From contig JAGYJX010000020.1 of NCBI GenBank assembly GCA_018401495.1, positions 62,001 to 126,000 on the forward strand: 64,000 bases of DNA, written 5' to 3'. This document shows, piece after piece, positions 54,894 through 63,803 of the stretch. The translations under genes were made by a program, and so were the position numbers. Under the pieces are notes generated by a model that did not search any database, had not been told where the DNA came from, and worked only from the letters and a program-made list of their open reading frames with translations. Position 1 is the stretch's first letter, and every line of letters starts with the position of its first letter. The DNA comes from Rhodospirillaceae bacterium. Its GTDB lineage: Bacteria; Pseudomonadota; Alphaproteobacteria; Thalassobaculales; Thalassobaculaceae.

Positions 54894-55702
54894 CACTGCA
54901 CCCACTTGCGGATGAAGCTGGAACTGTACTCGGCGATCATCACGATGATGATGATCATGATCAGGATGGCGGCTGCGGAATCGTACTCGTACCGGTCCAT
55001 GGCGGTGTTCAGCGTGGCGCCGATGCCGCCGGCGCCGACGATGCCGATGACCGAGGATTCCCGGAAGTTGATGTCGAGGCGGTACAGGCTGAGGCCGATC
55101 AGCCGCGGCATCACCTGCGGCTGGATGCCGTAGTTCACCACCTGCCACCAGCCGGCCCCGGTCGCCCGGATCGCCTCGGCCTGGGCCTCGTCGATGTCCT
55201 CGATATCCTCGGCCAACAGCTTGGACAGGAAGCCGATGGTGGCGAACGACAGGGTGAGGAAGCCGGCGAACGGTCCGAAGCCGAACATCGCCACGAACAG
55301 GATGGCGATGATGATTTCCTGGAAGCTGCGCGACAGCGCGATGATGCCGCGGCAGAACAGGTAGACCGGCATCGGCGCGATGTTGCGGGCCGCCCCGATC
55401 CCGATCGGCACCGAGATCAGGATGCCGACCACCGTCGAGGTGACGGTCATGGTCAGGCTTTCCTGCATGCCCTGGGCGATATCGCTCCACCGGCTGGTGA
55501 AGTCGGGCACCAGGAAGCCGCGCACGAAGCGCATCCCCCGATCCAGGCCCTCGTAGACCCGCACCCAGTTCACATCGATCGTGGCGAAGGCCAGGATCAG
55601 ATAGACCACGGCGCCGCCGTAGATCGCCCAGCGCAGGCGGGGATCGGTGATGAAGGGCGGCCGGCGCCACACCGTCCGGTTGGCGGGAGAGGCGGTCGTC
55701 AC
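54893..55702 (-). CDS. phnE: Phosphonate-type ABC permease (first PhnE)
   Basis: A 269-residue permease. The coupling loop is AEAIRATGAGWWQVVNYGIQ and the ending YRLDINFRESSVIGIVGAGG is typical of PhnE. The start is GTG 55702 and overlaps the phnC stop (GTGA). It acts with phnC, phnD and the second phnE. Confidence 0.93.
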   Translation of the reverse strand: MTTASPANRTVWRRPPFITDPRLRWAIYGGAVVYLILAFATIDVNWVRVYEGLDRGMRFVRGFLVPDFTSRWSDIAQGMQESLTMTVTSTVVGILISVPIGIGAARNIAPMPVYLFCRGIIALSRSFQEIIIAILFVAMFGFGPFAGFLTLSFATIGFLSKLLAEDIEDIDEAQAEAIRATGAGWWQVVNYGIQPQVMPRLIGLSLYRLDINFRESSVIGIVGAGGIGATLNTAMDRYEYDSAAAILIMIIIIVMIAEYSSSFIRKWVQ

Positions 55703-56565
55703 GACAGCCCCGCCATACGCTCACGGTCGAGGATCTCGGCCGGGGTCTCGCGCTCGTCGTGGCCCTCGGCCTGCTCGGTCGGATCGACGGCGTCATCGTC
55801 GTGGGCGGTGCGGATGGTCGCGGACCAGTCCTCCTCGCCGTAGATCGTCGTCAGCACGGTTTCGTCGAGCTGGTCGGGCGGACCGTCGAACACCACCCGG
55901 CCGGCCTGCAGGCCGATGATGCGGCGCACGAACTGCTGGGCCAGCGCCACGTCGTGGATGTTGATGATCGCCGGCAGCCCGCTCTCGTCGCAGATCTCGA
56001 CGATCAGCCGCATGATCTGGCGCGAGGTCTTGGGATCCAGCGAGGCGGTCGGCTCGTCGATCAGCAGAAGATCGGGGTCCTGAGCCAGCGCCCGGGCGAT
56101 CCCGACGCGCTGGCGCTGGCCGCCGGAGAGGGCGTCGGCGCGCTTGTCGACGTGGTCGGACAGCCCGACCCGGTCGAGCAGCCGGTAGGCGGTCGAGACG
56201 GCGTCGGGCGGGAACCGGCGGAAGAAGCTCCGCCAGAACCCGACATAGCCGAGCCGGCCCGACAGCACGTTCTCCATGACCGTCAGCCGTTCCACCAGGG
56301 CGTATTCCTGGAAGATCATGCCGATCCGCCGCCGCGACCGCCGGAGCGCGCCGCGCCCGAGCCCGGTGAGCTCGGTATCACCGAGAAACACCTGGCCCGA
56401 GCTCGGCTCCACCAATCGGTTGATGCAGCGGATCAGCGTCGACTTGCCGGCGCCGGAGGGACCGATCAGCCCGACCACCTGCCCCGGCTCGACGGTCAAC
56501 GACACGTCGGTGAGCGCACGGTCGCCGGTGCGGTAGGTCTTCGTCAGGTTGACCAGACGCAGCAT
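55699..56565 (-). CDS. phnC: Phosphonate-type ABC transporter ATP-binding protein
   Basis: The ATPase of the importer, 288 residues. Walker A is GLIGPSGAGKSTL, the signature is ALSGGQRQRVGIARALAQDP, Walker B is LLLIDEPTASLDPKTS, and H-loop is IINIHDVALAQQ. The ~35-residue acidic tail (DERETPAEILDRERM) is unusual. It lies 28 bases after phnD. Confidence 0.95.
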   Translation of the reverse strand: MLRLVNLTKTYRTGDRALTDVSLTVEPGQVVGLIGPSGAGKSTLIRCINRLVEPSSGQVFLGDTELTGLGRGALRRSRRRIGMIFQEYALVERLTVMENVLSGRLGYVGFWRSFFRRFPPDAVSTAYRLLDRVGLSDHVDKRADALSGGQRQRVGIARALAQDPDLLLIDEPTASLDPKTSRQIMRLIVEICDESGLPAIINIHDVALAQQFVRRIIGLQAGRVVFDGPPDQLDETVLTTIYGEEDWSATIRTAHDDDAVDPTEQAEGHDERETPAEILDRERMAGLS

Positions 56566-56593
56566 GGGGTCGGTCCTCCGGTGCCGTCGCCGG

Positions 56594-57557
56594 TCACTTG
56601 CAGTCGTAGGAGACGCCCATGGCGGCGTCGATCTTGCGGACGACCTCCCAGTGGCTCTTGAAGGTGATCGGGATGAACTTCGACCTCGCCGGACTTCTTG
56701 AACTCCTCCTCCAGGGACGAGCCCTCCCACTTGAAGGTGAAGAACGCCTCCTTGATCTTCTCCTGCAGTTCCGGCTTCAGGTTGTAGACGAAGCCGTAGC
56801 CGGTGGTCGGGAAGGTCTGCGACTTGAAGACCGTGACCACCTGGTCGGCCTTGATCACGTCGCGGGCGATCATCCGCTCCATCACCGAGTTGGCGATCGC
56901 CGCCGCCGGATAGTCCTTGTTGGCGACGCCGAGGATCGAGTTGTCGTGCTTGCCGGAGAACACCGGCTCGTAGTCCCGGCCGGCTTCGAGGCCGTAGTCG
57001 GCCTTCAGCATCGCCGACGGCGCCTTGTAGCCGGAGTTCGAGGTCTGGGAGGTGAAGGCCATCTTCTTGCCCTTGATGTCCTCGATCTTCGCGATGCCGC
57101 TGCCCGGATGGGTAATGATCTCCATCTCGTAGCCGAAGCTGTCATCGGCCTGCGCCATCATGGCGAACGATACGAAGCCGGCGCAGGCGACGGCGAGCGG
57201 GTTGGACCCGGTGTTGAACCCGGCGACGTGCAGGCGTCCGGCGCGCATCGCCTCGATCTGCGCGGCGTTCGACTGGACCGGGAAGAACTGGACCTTCTTG
57301 CCGGTCACCTTCTCCATGTGGGTGATGAAGTCGCTCCAGGCCTTGGCGTAGACGGCGGGGTCCTCGACGGGCGTGTAGGCGAAGATCAGCGTGCTCGGAT
57401 CGATCTGCTGGCTCGGATCGGCCGGCGTGTCGGCGACAAGGTCGCCGTTCTCGTCCTTGAAGCGCGAATCGAGCGCCGATCCCGGGGCCGACCAGGCCAT
57501 CACGGTGGCGAGCACGGCGGCGACACCCGTCGCCTTCAACAATGCACGTCGGATCAT
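56594..57557 (-). CDS. phnD: Phosphonate/phosphite-type substrate-binding protein, frameshifted near the end
   Basis: Periplasmic binding protein of about 320 residues. Signal peptide (LLKATGVAAVLATVMAWSAP), then LIFAYTPVEDPAVYAKAWSD, QFFPVQSNAAQIEAMRAGRL, AFTSQTSNSGYKAPSAMLK and FSGKHDNSILGVANKDYPAA, the PhnD pattern. Near 56687 one base is wrong: the correct end reads KFIPITFKSHWEVVRKIDAA and stops at 56594. Whether the ligand is phosphonate, phosphite or another P compound cannot be told. A Pho-box-like site lies about 90 bases upstream. Confidence 0.92.
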
Positions 57558-57645
57558 GGCATCCTCCTGTCGGGAACATATTGACGCGCTCCCGTCGCCG
57601 GCGGAGACCGTCAGCGGGACGCCTTTTTTTGATACCCTCTATTCG

Positions 57646-57663
57646 ATGACGAAAAGGTGACAG
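57646..57663 (-). promoter_or_regulatory. Pho-box-like site of the phn operon
   Basis: On the minus strand CTGTCAC-CTTT-TCGTCAT matches the consensus of two CTGTCAT repeats 11 bases apart at 11 of 14 positions, with an A/T-rich spacer. A TATCAA -10-like hexamer follows 11-12 bases later, as in PhoB-activated promoters. phnD starts about 90 bases downstream. Confidence 0.65.
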
Positions 57664-57668
57664 CCGCA

Positions 57669-57686
57669 ATCGTTTTCGGAAACGAT
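57669..57686. promoter_or_regulatory. Inverted repeat just upstream of the Pho-box-like site
   Basis: ATCGTTT-TCGG-AAACGAT is a perfect 7-bp repeat 22 bases after the DUF1513 stop. No U-run follows on the minus strand. It may be a U-less terminator for the upstream operon or a second regulator site. Confidence 0.45.
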
Positions 57687-57707
57687 CATTGGGCGGGCGT
57701 TGGATTC

Positions 57708-58812
57708 TCAGGCTCGCGCCATGTGGTTGTCGAACGCCATTCCGGGAACCGGCGTGATTGTCGACCGAGCCAGCGGTGTTCCGGGTTCGATTGCCCCGAT
57801 CGCCCCGGTGCCGTCGCTGATCCAGAGACGCTGGCTGCCGGGCTCGGCGGCGAGACCACAGGCGTCGGCGGCGGCGACCATCCCGATCGAACGTTTTGTC
57901 ACCAAGTCCCAGACGCCGACCCGGCTGCCGCGCGGGAAGCTGGCTGCAAGATAACGGCCGGTGTCGTCGATCGCCACGTCGCCAACGTAGTTGCGGGTGT
58001 CGCCTGGGGATGCGGCATCGTGGGTCAGCAGGGTTACGGCGCCGTCCGGCGCCCAGATGCCGGCGAGCGGCACCGCATGGTCGGCCGGCCCTTCGTACTG
58101 CATGCCGAAGCCGACAATGCCGTCCGGAGCCAGGGCCAGGTGCCGGATGCCGAGCTGGTGCAGTTCGCGCGGCAGGGTCATCCGGCGTTCCAGCTTGCCC
58201 GTGGCGCGGTCGATCACCGCCAGCGACGGCTCCATGGTCGCGAGGTTCAGCTTGGCGCGGCCGCTGTCGGGGTGGGTCAGCACGCCGCCGTTGGCGACCA
58301 CCAAGCTGCGGCCGCCCTCGCCGATGGCGAGGTCGTGCGGGCCGATGCCGCCTGAATCGAACTCGCCCAGGCGGGCGTAGCCATCGGCGGCGTCCCAGAC
58401 CCCGATTGCGCCGCGCCCGGCCTCGTGGTCGTTCTCGGTGGTGTAGAACAGTCGCTCGCCGGCGTCGAAGACGGCGTGGCCGTAGAAATGCCGGCCCGGC
58501 GGCGCCGACGAGCTGCCGCCGCACCGCCCCGGTCGCGAGCTCGACCACCACCAGGAACCGCCCGGGGCGGCGCGCCATGACCACCACCTCGCCGCGGCGA
58601 CGCGACACCACCGGCTCGTGGCCACGCTCGGGCAGCGGCGTGGCGAACCGGACGGCGCCGTTCGGCTCCACCGCCACCACGGCGTAGCGCCGATCGGCCA
58701 GCCTCGCGGTGGCGACCAACAGGGTCCCGCCGGCGCGCGCCGGGCGGGGGGCAAGCGTCAACCCGAACCCGAAAGCCGCACCCCAGAGCAGGGCACGCCG
58801 ATCGATCCGCAT
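57708..58812 (-). CDS. DUF1513 beta-propeller protein, frameshifted
   Basis: Periplasmic protein of about 367 residues, often found with imelysins. Tat-like signal (MRIDRRALLWGAAFGFGLTL) then propeller repeats: GHAVFDAGERLFYTTENDHE, GIGPHDLAIGEGGRSLVVAN, and YVGDVAIDDTGRYLAASFPR. One base is wrong near 58500, between QLVGAAG and GRHFYGHAVFD. It starts 4 bases after the imelysin stop. The molecular role is unknown; iron-linked context is from gene neighbourhood. Confidence 0.88.
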
Positions 58813-58816
58813 GGGT

Positions 58817-59899
58817 TCAGTCGCCGTCGAGCGCATTGAATCCCACCGTCAGACCGAGGGCGGCCGCCAGATCCTGCTGCGTGAGGTCGCGGAGGTGGCC
58901 GAGCACCACCACGGCATAGCCGAGCCGAGCGCGGGCCGCGCCGTCGTAGACCGCTTCGTCGATCGGCAGGTCCATCGTGGCGACGGCGGCTAGTCCCTGG
59001 TCGAATTCGAACGCCATGGAGCCGCCGAGCCAGTCTTGCTCCGGCGGCAGCGACCGGGCGAACGCAGCGGTGCCGGCGAACGACTTCAGCGCCCGCAGAT
59101 CGGCCGTGAGCGCCGCCATCGTCAGGCCCGCGCGCCGGAACGGCGCCGCCAGCGGCCGGGCCGCGTTCGGATCGGCGCCCAGAACCGGTTTCAGCTTGAG
59201 GTCCTGCACCATCTGCAGGCCGGTGACGAGCGCTCCGTGCAACTCCGACATCGCCTCCGAATGGGTGCGGTACAGCGGATCCTCGGCGTTCGGTGTCAGC
59301 AGCCGCCGCGCAAAGCCGCGAGGGTCCGTCCACTCACCGGCGACGGCGGTTGCGAGTGCGACCAGCCCGCGGGCGGCGGCGACCGCATGGGCGCATCGGA
59401 AGGCGCCGGCGTCGCTGGCCGCACCGGCCGGTTCGCCCTCGCCGGCGTAGATTAGGTATTCGAGAGCGGTCAGCCCCTGCAGCGCGACGCTCTTGCCGGC
59501 CAGCGTTTCCGGGTCGACCACTGTCGGATCGCGGTCGGCCAGCGCGCGCCGGATCTGGCGGAGCGCGACGCCCTTCGGGTCGGGCCAGAACGCCACGCGT
59601 TCCAGCCGGTTGGCTTCCCTCAGCGGGCCGAAGCGGAGAAACTGCACGCCGCTCCAGCCCTCGACCGCCGATCGGAAGGCCGTGTCGAGCGATTGCCGGG
59701 CGCCGGGTGCCGGTGCGCCGCAGAACCCGGTGATCGCCGCCTCCAGCCGTTGGGTATCGGCGGCGAAGCGCGCGAACGCCGGCCGGATGTAGCCGTCTAC
59801 CGCACGCGCCACGATCGCGGCGTCGCGTGCCGGCTGGTCGGCGATGGCCGGCCCGCCGAACACGGCGAGCGCGGCGAGGAGAATCGTCAGGCGGCGCAA
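58817..59899 (-). CDS. Imelysin family protein (lacks the usual metal-site His)
   Basis: Periplasmic protein of 360 residues with an N-terminal signal (LTILLAALAVFGGPAIA). Imelysins carry a GxHxxE metal-site motif; here the equivalent reads GLTALEYLIY, so the His is a Thr. The remainder fits: SAVEGWSGVQFLRFGPL, GALVTGLQMVQDLKLKPVLG. The start is TTG 59899, with GGAAGGG 7 bases upstream, one base after the di-haem gene stop. The substituted site suggests a different ligand or a structural role. Confidence 0.87.
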   Translation of the reverse strand: MRRLTILLAALAVFGGPAIADQPARDAAIVARAVDGYIRPAFARFAADTQRLEAAITGFCGAPAPGARQSLDTAFRSAVEGWSGVQFLRFGPLREANRLERVAFWPDPKGVALRQIRRALADRDPTVVDPETLAGKSVALQGLTALEYLIYAGEGEPAGAASDAGAFRCAHAVAAARGLVALATAVAGEWTDPRGFARRLLTPNAEDPLYRTHSEAMSELHGALVTGLQMVQDLKLKPVLGADPNAARPLAAPFRRAGLTMAALTADLRALKSFAGTAAFARSLPPEQDWLGGSMAFEFDQGLAAVATMDLPIDEAVYDGAARARLGYAVVVLGHLRDLTQQDLAAALGLTVGFNALDGD

Positions 59900-59900
59900 G

Positions 59901-61096
59901 TCACAACCCTTCCAGGTAGGCGAGCAGGCGGGCGGCCTGGCCGGGCGCCAGCGCCAGAAAGCGGGCGCGGGCCTCCTCGGCCTCGCCGCCGTGCCAGCGG
60001 ACGGCCTCGTCGATGGTGGCCGCCCGGGCGTCGTGCAGAAGTCGGTCGCCGCGCCGCATCGAAGCCCCCAGACCCCAGAGCGGTGGCGTCCGCCATTCGC
60101 CGGGCGACGCCGCACCTTCCGGGAATCCGCCGGCGAGGCCGGGGCCGAGGTCGTGCAGCAGCAGGTCGGTGAACGCCCGCACCGCCCGCCCGCCGGCGCC
60201 GGCCAGGATCGGCACGTGGCAGGCGGCGCAGCCGGCGTCGCGGAACAGTGCGGCACCCTCGTCGTCCTCCGCCGGGCGAGGGGCGGGCAGCGCCGTCACA
60301 TAGGCGACCAGCGCGCGCAGGGCGTCGCGGGGATCTCGACGCCGTCGGCGTGGCCGCTCTCGCCGTGCGGGGCGTCGCGGCAGGCGGCCTGGGCGGCGGT
60401 GCAGTCGCCGGCGTGCGCCGGGCGGCCGGGGTCGACAGCCCGAGATCGACCACCAGCGCCGCCTCGGTCTGGCTCGACACCGTCGGCTCCAGCGCCTTCC
60501 AGCCGAACCGCCCGCTGCCGAGCCGGCCGGAGATGCCGTCGCCGTCGCGGTCGTCGGGGTCGGCCAGCGCCGCCAGGGTCGAATGCGGGATGCCGGCGAG
60601 CAGCCCGAGGCCGCGCAGCGACGGCGCCCGGCGCGCCTCGGCCCGGGTTCCTGGGTCGAGCGGGCCGTAGCCCAGGGCGTCGAGTCGGATCGCCGTCACC
60701 GTCGGCCCGCGCGCCGGATCGGGCGAGGCCACGAGGTCGAAGGCGACCGCCGCTTCCGGGGCCGCCGCGGCGGTGCCGAGCGGCTGGATCTGCAACCCGT
60801 ACACCGGGTCGCCCGGTCCGTGCTCGGATCCCAGGCGCACCACGCAGTCCAGGCGGCGCGATGCTGGCGTCGGCGCCGGCGGCGGTGCGCGACCCGCCGC
60901 CGCCGGCATGGCAGCCGGCGCAGGAACGGGCCGCGTGCAGCGGCCCGAGTCCGTCGCTGCCGCGGGTCGAGGCCGGCGCCGGCACCCACATCCGGTCGAA
61001 CAGCGCCTTGCCGACCGCGACGTCCAGTGGCTCGGCGGCGGCACCGCCGGCGGCAAGGCCGGCAACCAGCACGAGGGGGGTGAGCAGGCACCGCAT
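59901..61096 (-). CDS. Di-haem oxidoreductase (DUF1111, 'thiol oxidoreductase'), frameshifted
   Basis: Periplasmic c-type cytochrome of about 398 residues. Signal peptide (MRCLLTPLVLVAGLAAGGAA), first haem site CAGCH near residue 60 and second site CAACH near 290. Frame changes are needed near 60860, 60425 and 60335 to join ASRRLDCVVRLGSEHGPGD, FGWKALEPTVSSQTEAALVV and LVAYVTALPAPRPAEDDEG. ATG 61096 overlaps the stop of the multicopper oxidase (ATGA). In related clusters this gene sits between two imelysins, as here with a multicopper oxidase added. Confidence 0.85.
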
Positions 61097-62553
61097 CACG
61101 CCACCGTCACGTAGCCCATCATGCCGGTGTCCTGGTGCTCGATGATGTGGCAGTGGAACATCCAGCTCCCGGGGTTGTCGGCGACGAACGCCACCCGCAT
61201 CCGCTCCTTCGGTGTCAGCAGCGCCGTGTCGGCCCAGTGCACCGGCCGGTCGACCTTGTTGGAGTCGAGCACCTTGAAGCTGTGGCCGTGCAGGTGGATC
61301 GGGTGCATGTGCGGCGTCAGGTTGCGCAGCTCGAAGACGTAGCTGCGCCCGAGCGCCAGCTCGGCCAGCGGCGCCGGCGGGTACTCGTGGCCGCGCTCCG
61401 GCCAGGACTGCCGGTTGATCGCCCAGAAGGTCCCGGGTGCCAGGCACAGCGACAGGCCGAGGTCGATGACCTCGCCGTTCGGCGCCGCGACCGTCAGGTC
61501 GCCCGCCGTCGAGCCGAAGTCGAACGCCAGGATCTCGGCCCGTCGGAGATCCGGCTCCGGCAGGGCCGGGGCGTAGAGCGGGGCGGGATCGAACGCCGTC
61601 GGCCGGTCCGGCGCGGTGCCGTCGCCGACCAGCGTCATCAGCGTGACGATATCCTTGGAGAAGTAGTCGACCACCCGTGCCGTCGCGCCGGGGGCGGGCG
61701 CGCGCACCACGACGTCGAGCCGCATCGCCGGGCCCATCCGCCAGGCCTCCAGCGGGAACGGCGCGACCGCGTTGCCGTCGGTCGCGATCACCGCCGCCTC
61801 GGCGCCGACCACCCCGACCTGGCTGACCCGGGTGACGTCCAGGTTCAGGATCCGCACCCGCACGTCGCGCCCGGCCGGCATCCGGACCGTCGGGGCCGGG
61901 CCGAAGCCGGTCGAGCGGACCGTGCCGAAGGTGCCGTTCCGAGCGGCGCCGGCATCGGTCAGGAAGTCGAGGAAGCCGCCGGTCGCCTCGTCGAGCCGCC
62001 AGTCCTTCAGCAGGCACAGCACGTCGGCGCCGTAGGGGACGGTCTCGTCGCCCTCGACGATCAGCACGCCGGCCAGGCCGCGGCCGACCTGCTCGACGGT
62101 GTTGCAATGCGGGTGGAAGAAGAACGTCCCGGTATCCGGCAGGGCGAAGCGATACTCGAAACTCCCGCCCGGCTCGACCGGCGGCTGGGTCATGTAGGGC
62201 ACGCCGTCCATCGGGTTCGGCAGCCGGATGCCGTGCCAATGGATCGAGGTGTGCTCCGGCAGGCGGTTCTCCAGCCGGGCCTCCAGGGTGTCGCCGCGCC
62301 GGACCCGGATCACGGTCAGCGGATCGTCGCCGTAGGTCCACAACGGCGACGCCGGTCGGTCCCGGCCGAGCAGACGGACCGGCCGGGGGCGGCGACCAGG
62401 TCGACGCGCCGGAACGCCAGGTGCGCGCGGGTTGGGCGCCGGCGGCAGCGGCTTCGGCGCTCCACCGCCGGTCGCGATCCCGCCGACCGACAGGACCGCG
62501 ACGGCGGCCGAGGCGCCGATCAGGACGCGGCGGCGCGGCAGGGCGGCCGTCAC
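61096..62553 (-). CDS. Multicopper oxidase
   Basis: A 485-residue copper oxidase with a Tat-like signal (LPRRRVLIGASAAVAV). Copper motifs are intact: SIHWHGIRL, FFFHPHCN, HMHPIHLHGHSFKV and MFHCHIIEHQDTGMM; the last includes the type 1 Cys and Met. Residues about 43-58 look out of frame (two compensating indels near 62390-62440); the alternative frame reads LAFRRVDLVAAP. Start GTG 62553. Likely a ferroxidase or laccase-type enzyme, in line with its imelysin and cytochrome partners. Confidence 0.9.
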   Translation of the reverse strand: MTAALPRRRVLIGASAAVAVLSVGGIATGGGAPKPLPPAPNPRAPGVPARRPGRRPRPVRLLGRDRPASPLWTYGDDPLTVIRVRRGDTLEARLENRLPEHTSIHWHGIRLPNPMDGVPYMTQPPVEPGGSFEYRFALPDTGTFFFHPHCNTVEQVGRGLAGVLIVEGDETVPYGADVLCLLKDWRLDEATGGFLDFLTDAGAARNGTFGTVRSTGFGPAPTVRMPAGRDVRVRILNLDVTRVSQVGVVGAEAAVIATDGNAVAPFPLEAWRMGPAMRLDVVVRAPAPGATARVVDYFSKDIVTLMTLVGDGTAPDRPTAFDPAPLYAPALPEPDLRRAEILAFDFGSTAGDLTVAAPNGEVIDLGLSLCLAPGTFWAINRQSWPERGHEYPPAPLAELALGRSYVFELRNLTPHMHPIHLHGHSFKVLDSNKVDRPVHWADTALLTPKERMRVAFVADNPGSWMFHCHIIEHQDTGMMGYVTVA

Positions 62554-62557
62554 GGCG

Positions 62558-63713
62558 TCACCCGCGGCGGCCCGCCCGGCCTTGGCGGGCTCCGGGCATC
62601 GGCTTCAGGCCCAGGTCCATCAAGGCGCGGGTGAAGCAGCTCCGGCTTGAGGACTTCAGGGGCAGGAACGGCTTGTCGTGACGCTGGCACAGGTGTTTCA
62701 CGCGCAGGCAGGCGGAATGGCTGACGCAGTCGACTGGGCACAGCACCGCGTCGGCGCGCTCCACCAGGTCGTCGATGCGCTGCAGCGTCTCCTCCTTGCC
62801 GCCGTCGTGGTGGAGCAGGCTGGCCTGCCGGCGCTCCGCGACGTCGCGAAGATGCGGCACCAGTCCCGGCCGACCGCCCACATAGAGCAGGCGGCAGGCG
62901 CCACCCGGAACGCCGGGCGACCGGATCGGCGACGGGGTCTCTGCGACGTCGGCGGAGACGGTGGGCCGCCGGCGGTCGCGAAGCGCCGCCACTTCGCGCG
63001 CGAGACGCTCGACCTCGGCCTCCAGGTCGCGGGCGCGGGTGCGTGCGCCCGCCAGGCTGCTGCTCGCGCTTGGCGAGCTTGCGCTCCAGCCGGATCGAGG
63101 GCGTGGCGCTGGTCTCGGCCCGGGCACCGGCGGCCTCGGCGAACGTCAGGCGCTCCGACAGCGCCGCGATCCGCCGGTCGCGTTCCTCGAGCGCCGCCTG
63201 CGCTTCCTGGGAGGACCGGGCCAGGCGGGCCGCGCGATCGCGCAGCTCGGCGTTCTCGCGCTCCAATTGGTCGACGCGGGTGGCGTGGTCGCGCACCGCC
63301 GCCCCCTGCAGGTGCGACATCATGTGCGCTTCGCCGAACACCCGGGAGCGCAGCGTCGAAGGGATGTGGCGGTGCGACAGCAGCGCCCAGTAGCCGCCCG
63401 CGATCCGGCCCGACGCCTTGAACTCTTCCCAGAGCGCGTCCAGCGCCCCGGCGTCGAGCGACCGCCCGACGCGGCGCAGGGCGCCCTCGTACCGGTGATC
63501 GAGCAGGCGCTGCAGGGTGCGGGCGACCGGGCCGTCCTGGGTCGATTGCTGGACGAAGTAGCCGTGGATCTCGTAGTCGGTGGCGCCCGCCGGCAGCGTG
63601 AGCCGGAGCCGGCGGGCGAGCGCCATCAGGTCGGGGGTCGCGAGACAGGTCCCGAGGATGGAGCAATGGACGCCGCCGCCGATCTCCCAGAGCTTCAGGC
63701 GGCCGCTCAACAC
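62558..63713 (-). CDS. DUF2325 protein with coiled coil, frameshifted
   Basis: About 384 residues. N-terminal segment KLWEIGGGVHCSILGTCLAT, a long coiled coil (VDQLERENAELRDRAARLAR and on), and the C-terminal DUF2325 domain (RLLYVGGRPGLVPHLRDVAE, AVLCPVDCVSHSACLRVKHL, KPFLPLKSSSRSCFTRALMD). One base is wrong near 63055, between LAKREQQ and SLAGARTRARDLEAEV. The start is GTG 63713. DUF2325 proteins have no proven function. Its stop is 4 bases before the multicopper oxidase start. Confidence 0.85.
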
Positions 63714-63803
63714 CCCGATCTCGCAGGGTGCCGCGGTCTCGCAGCGGCGGGGATCGTAGTCCGGTCAGGCGGCCGGCGGAGCCCATCGGGAGATCCGGTC
63801 CAG

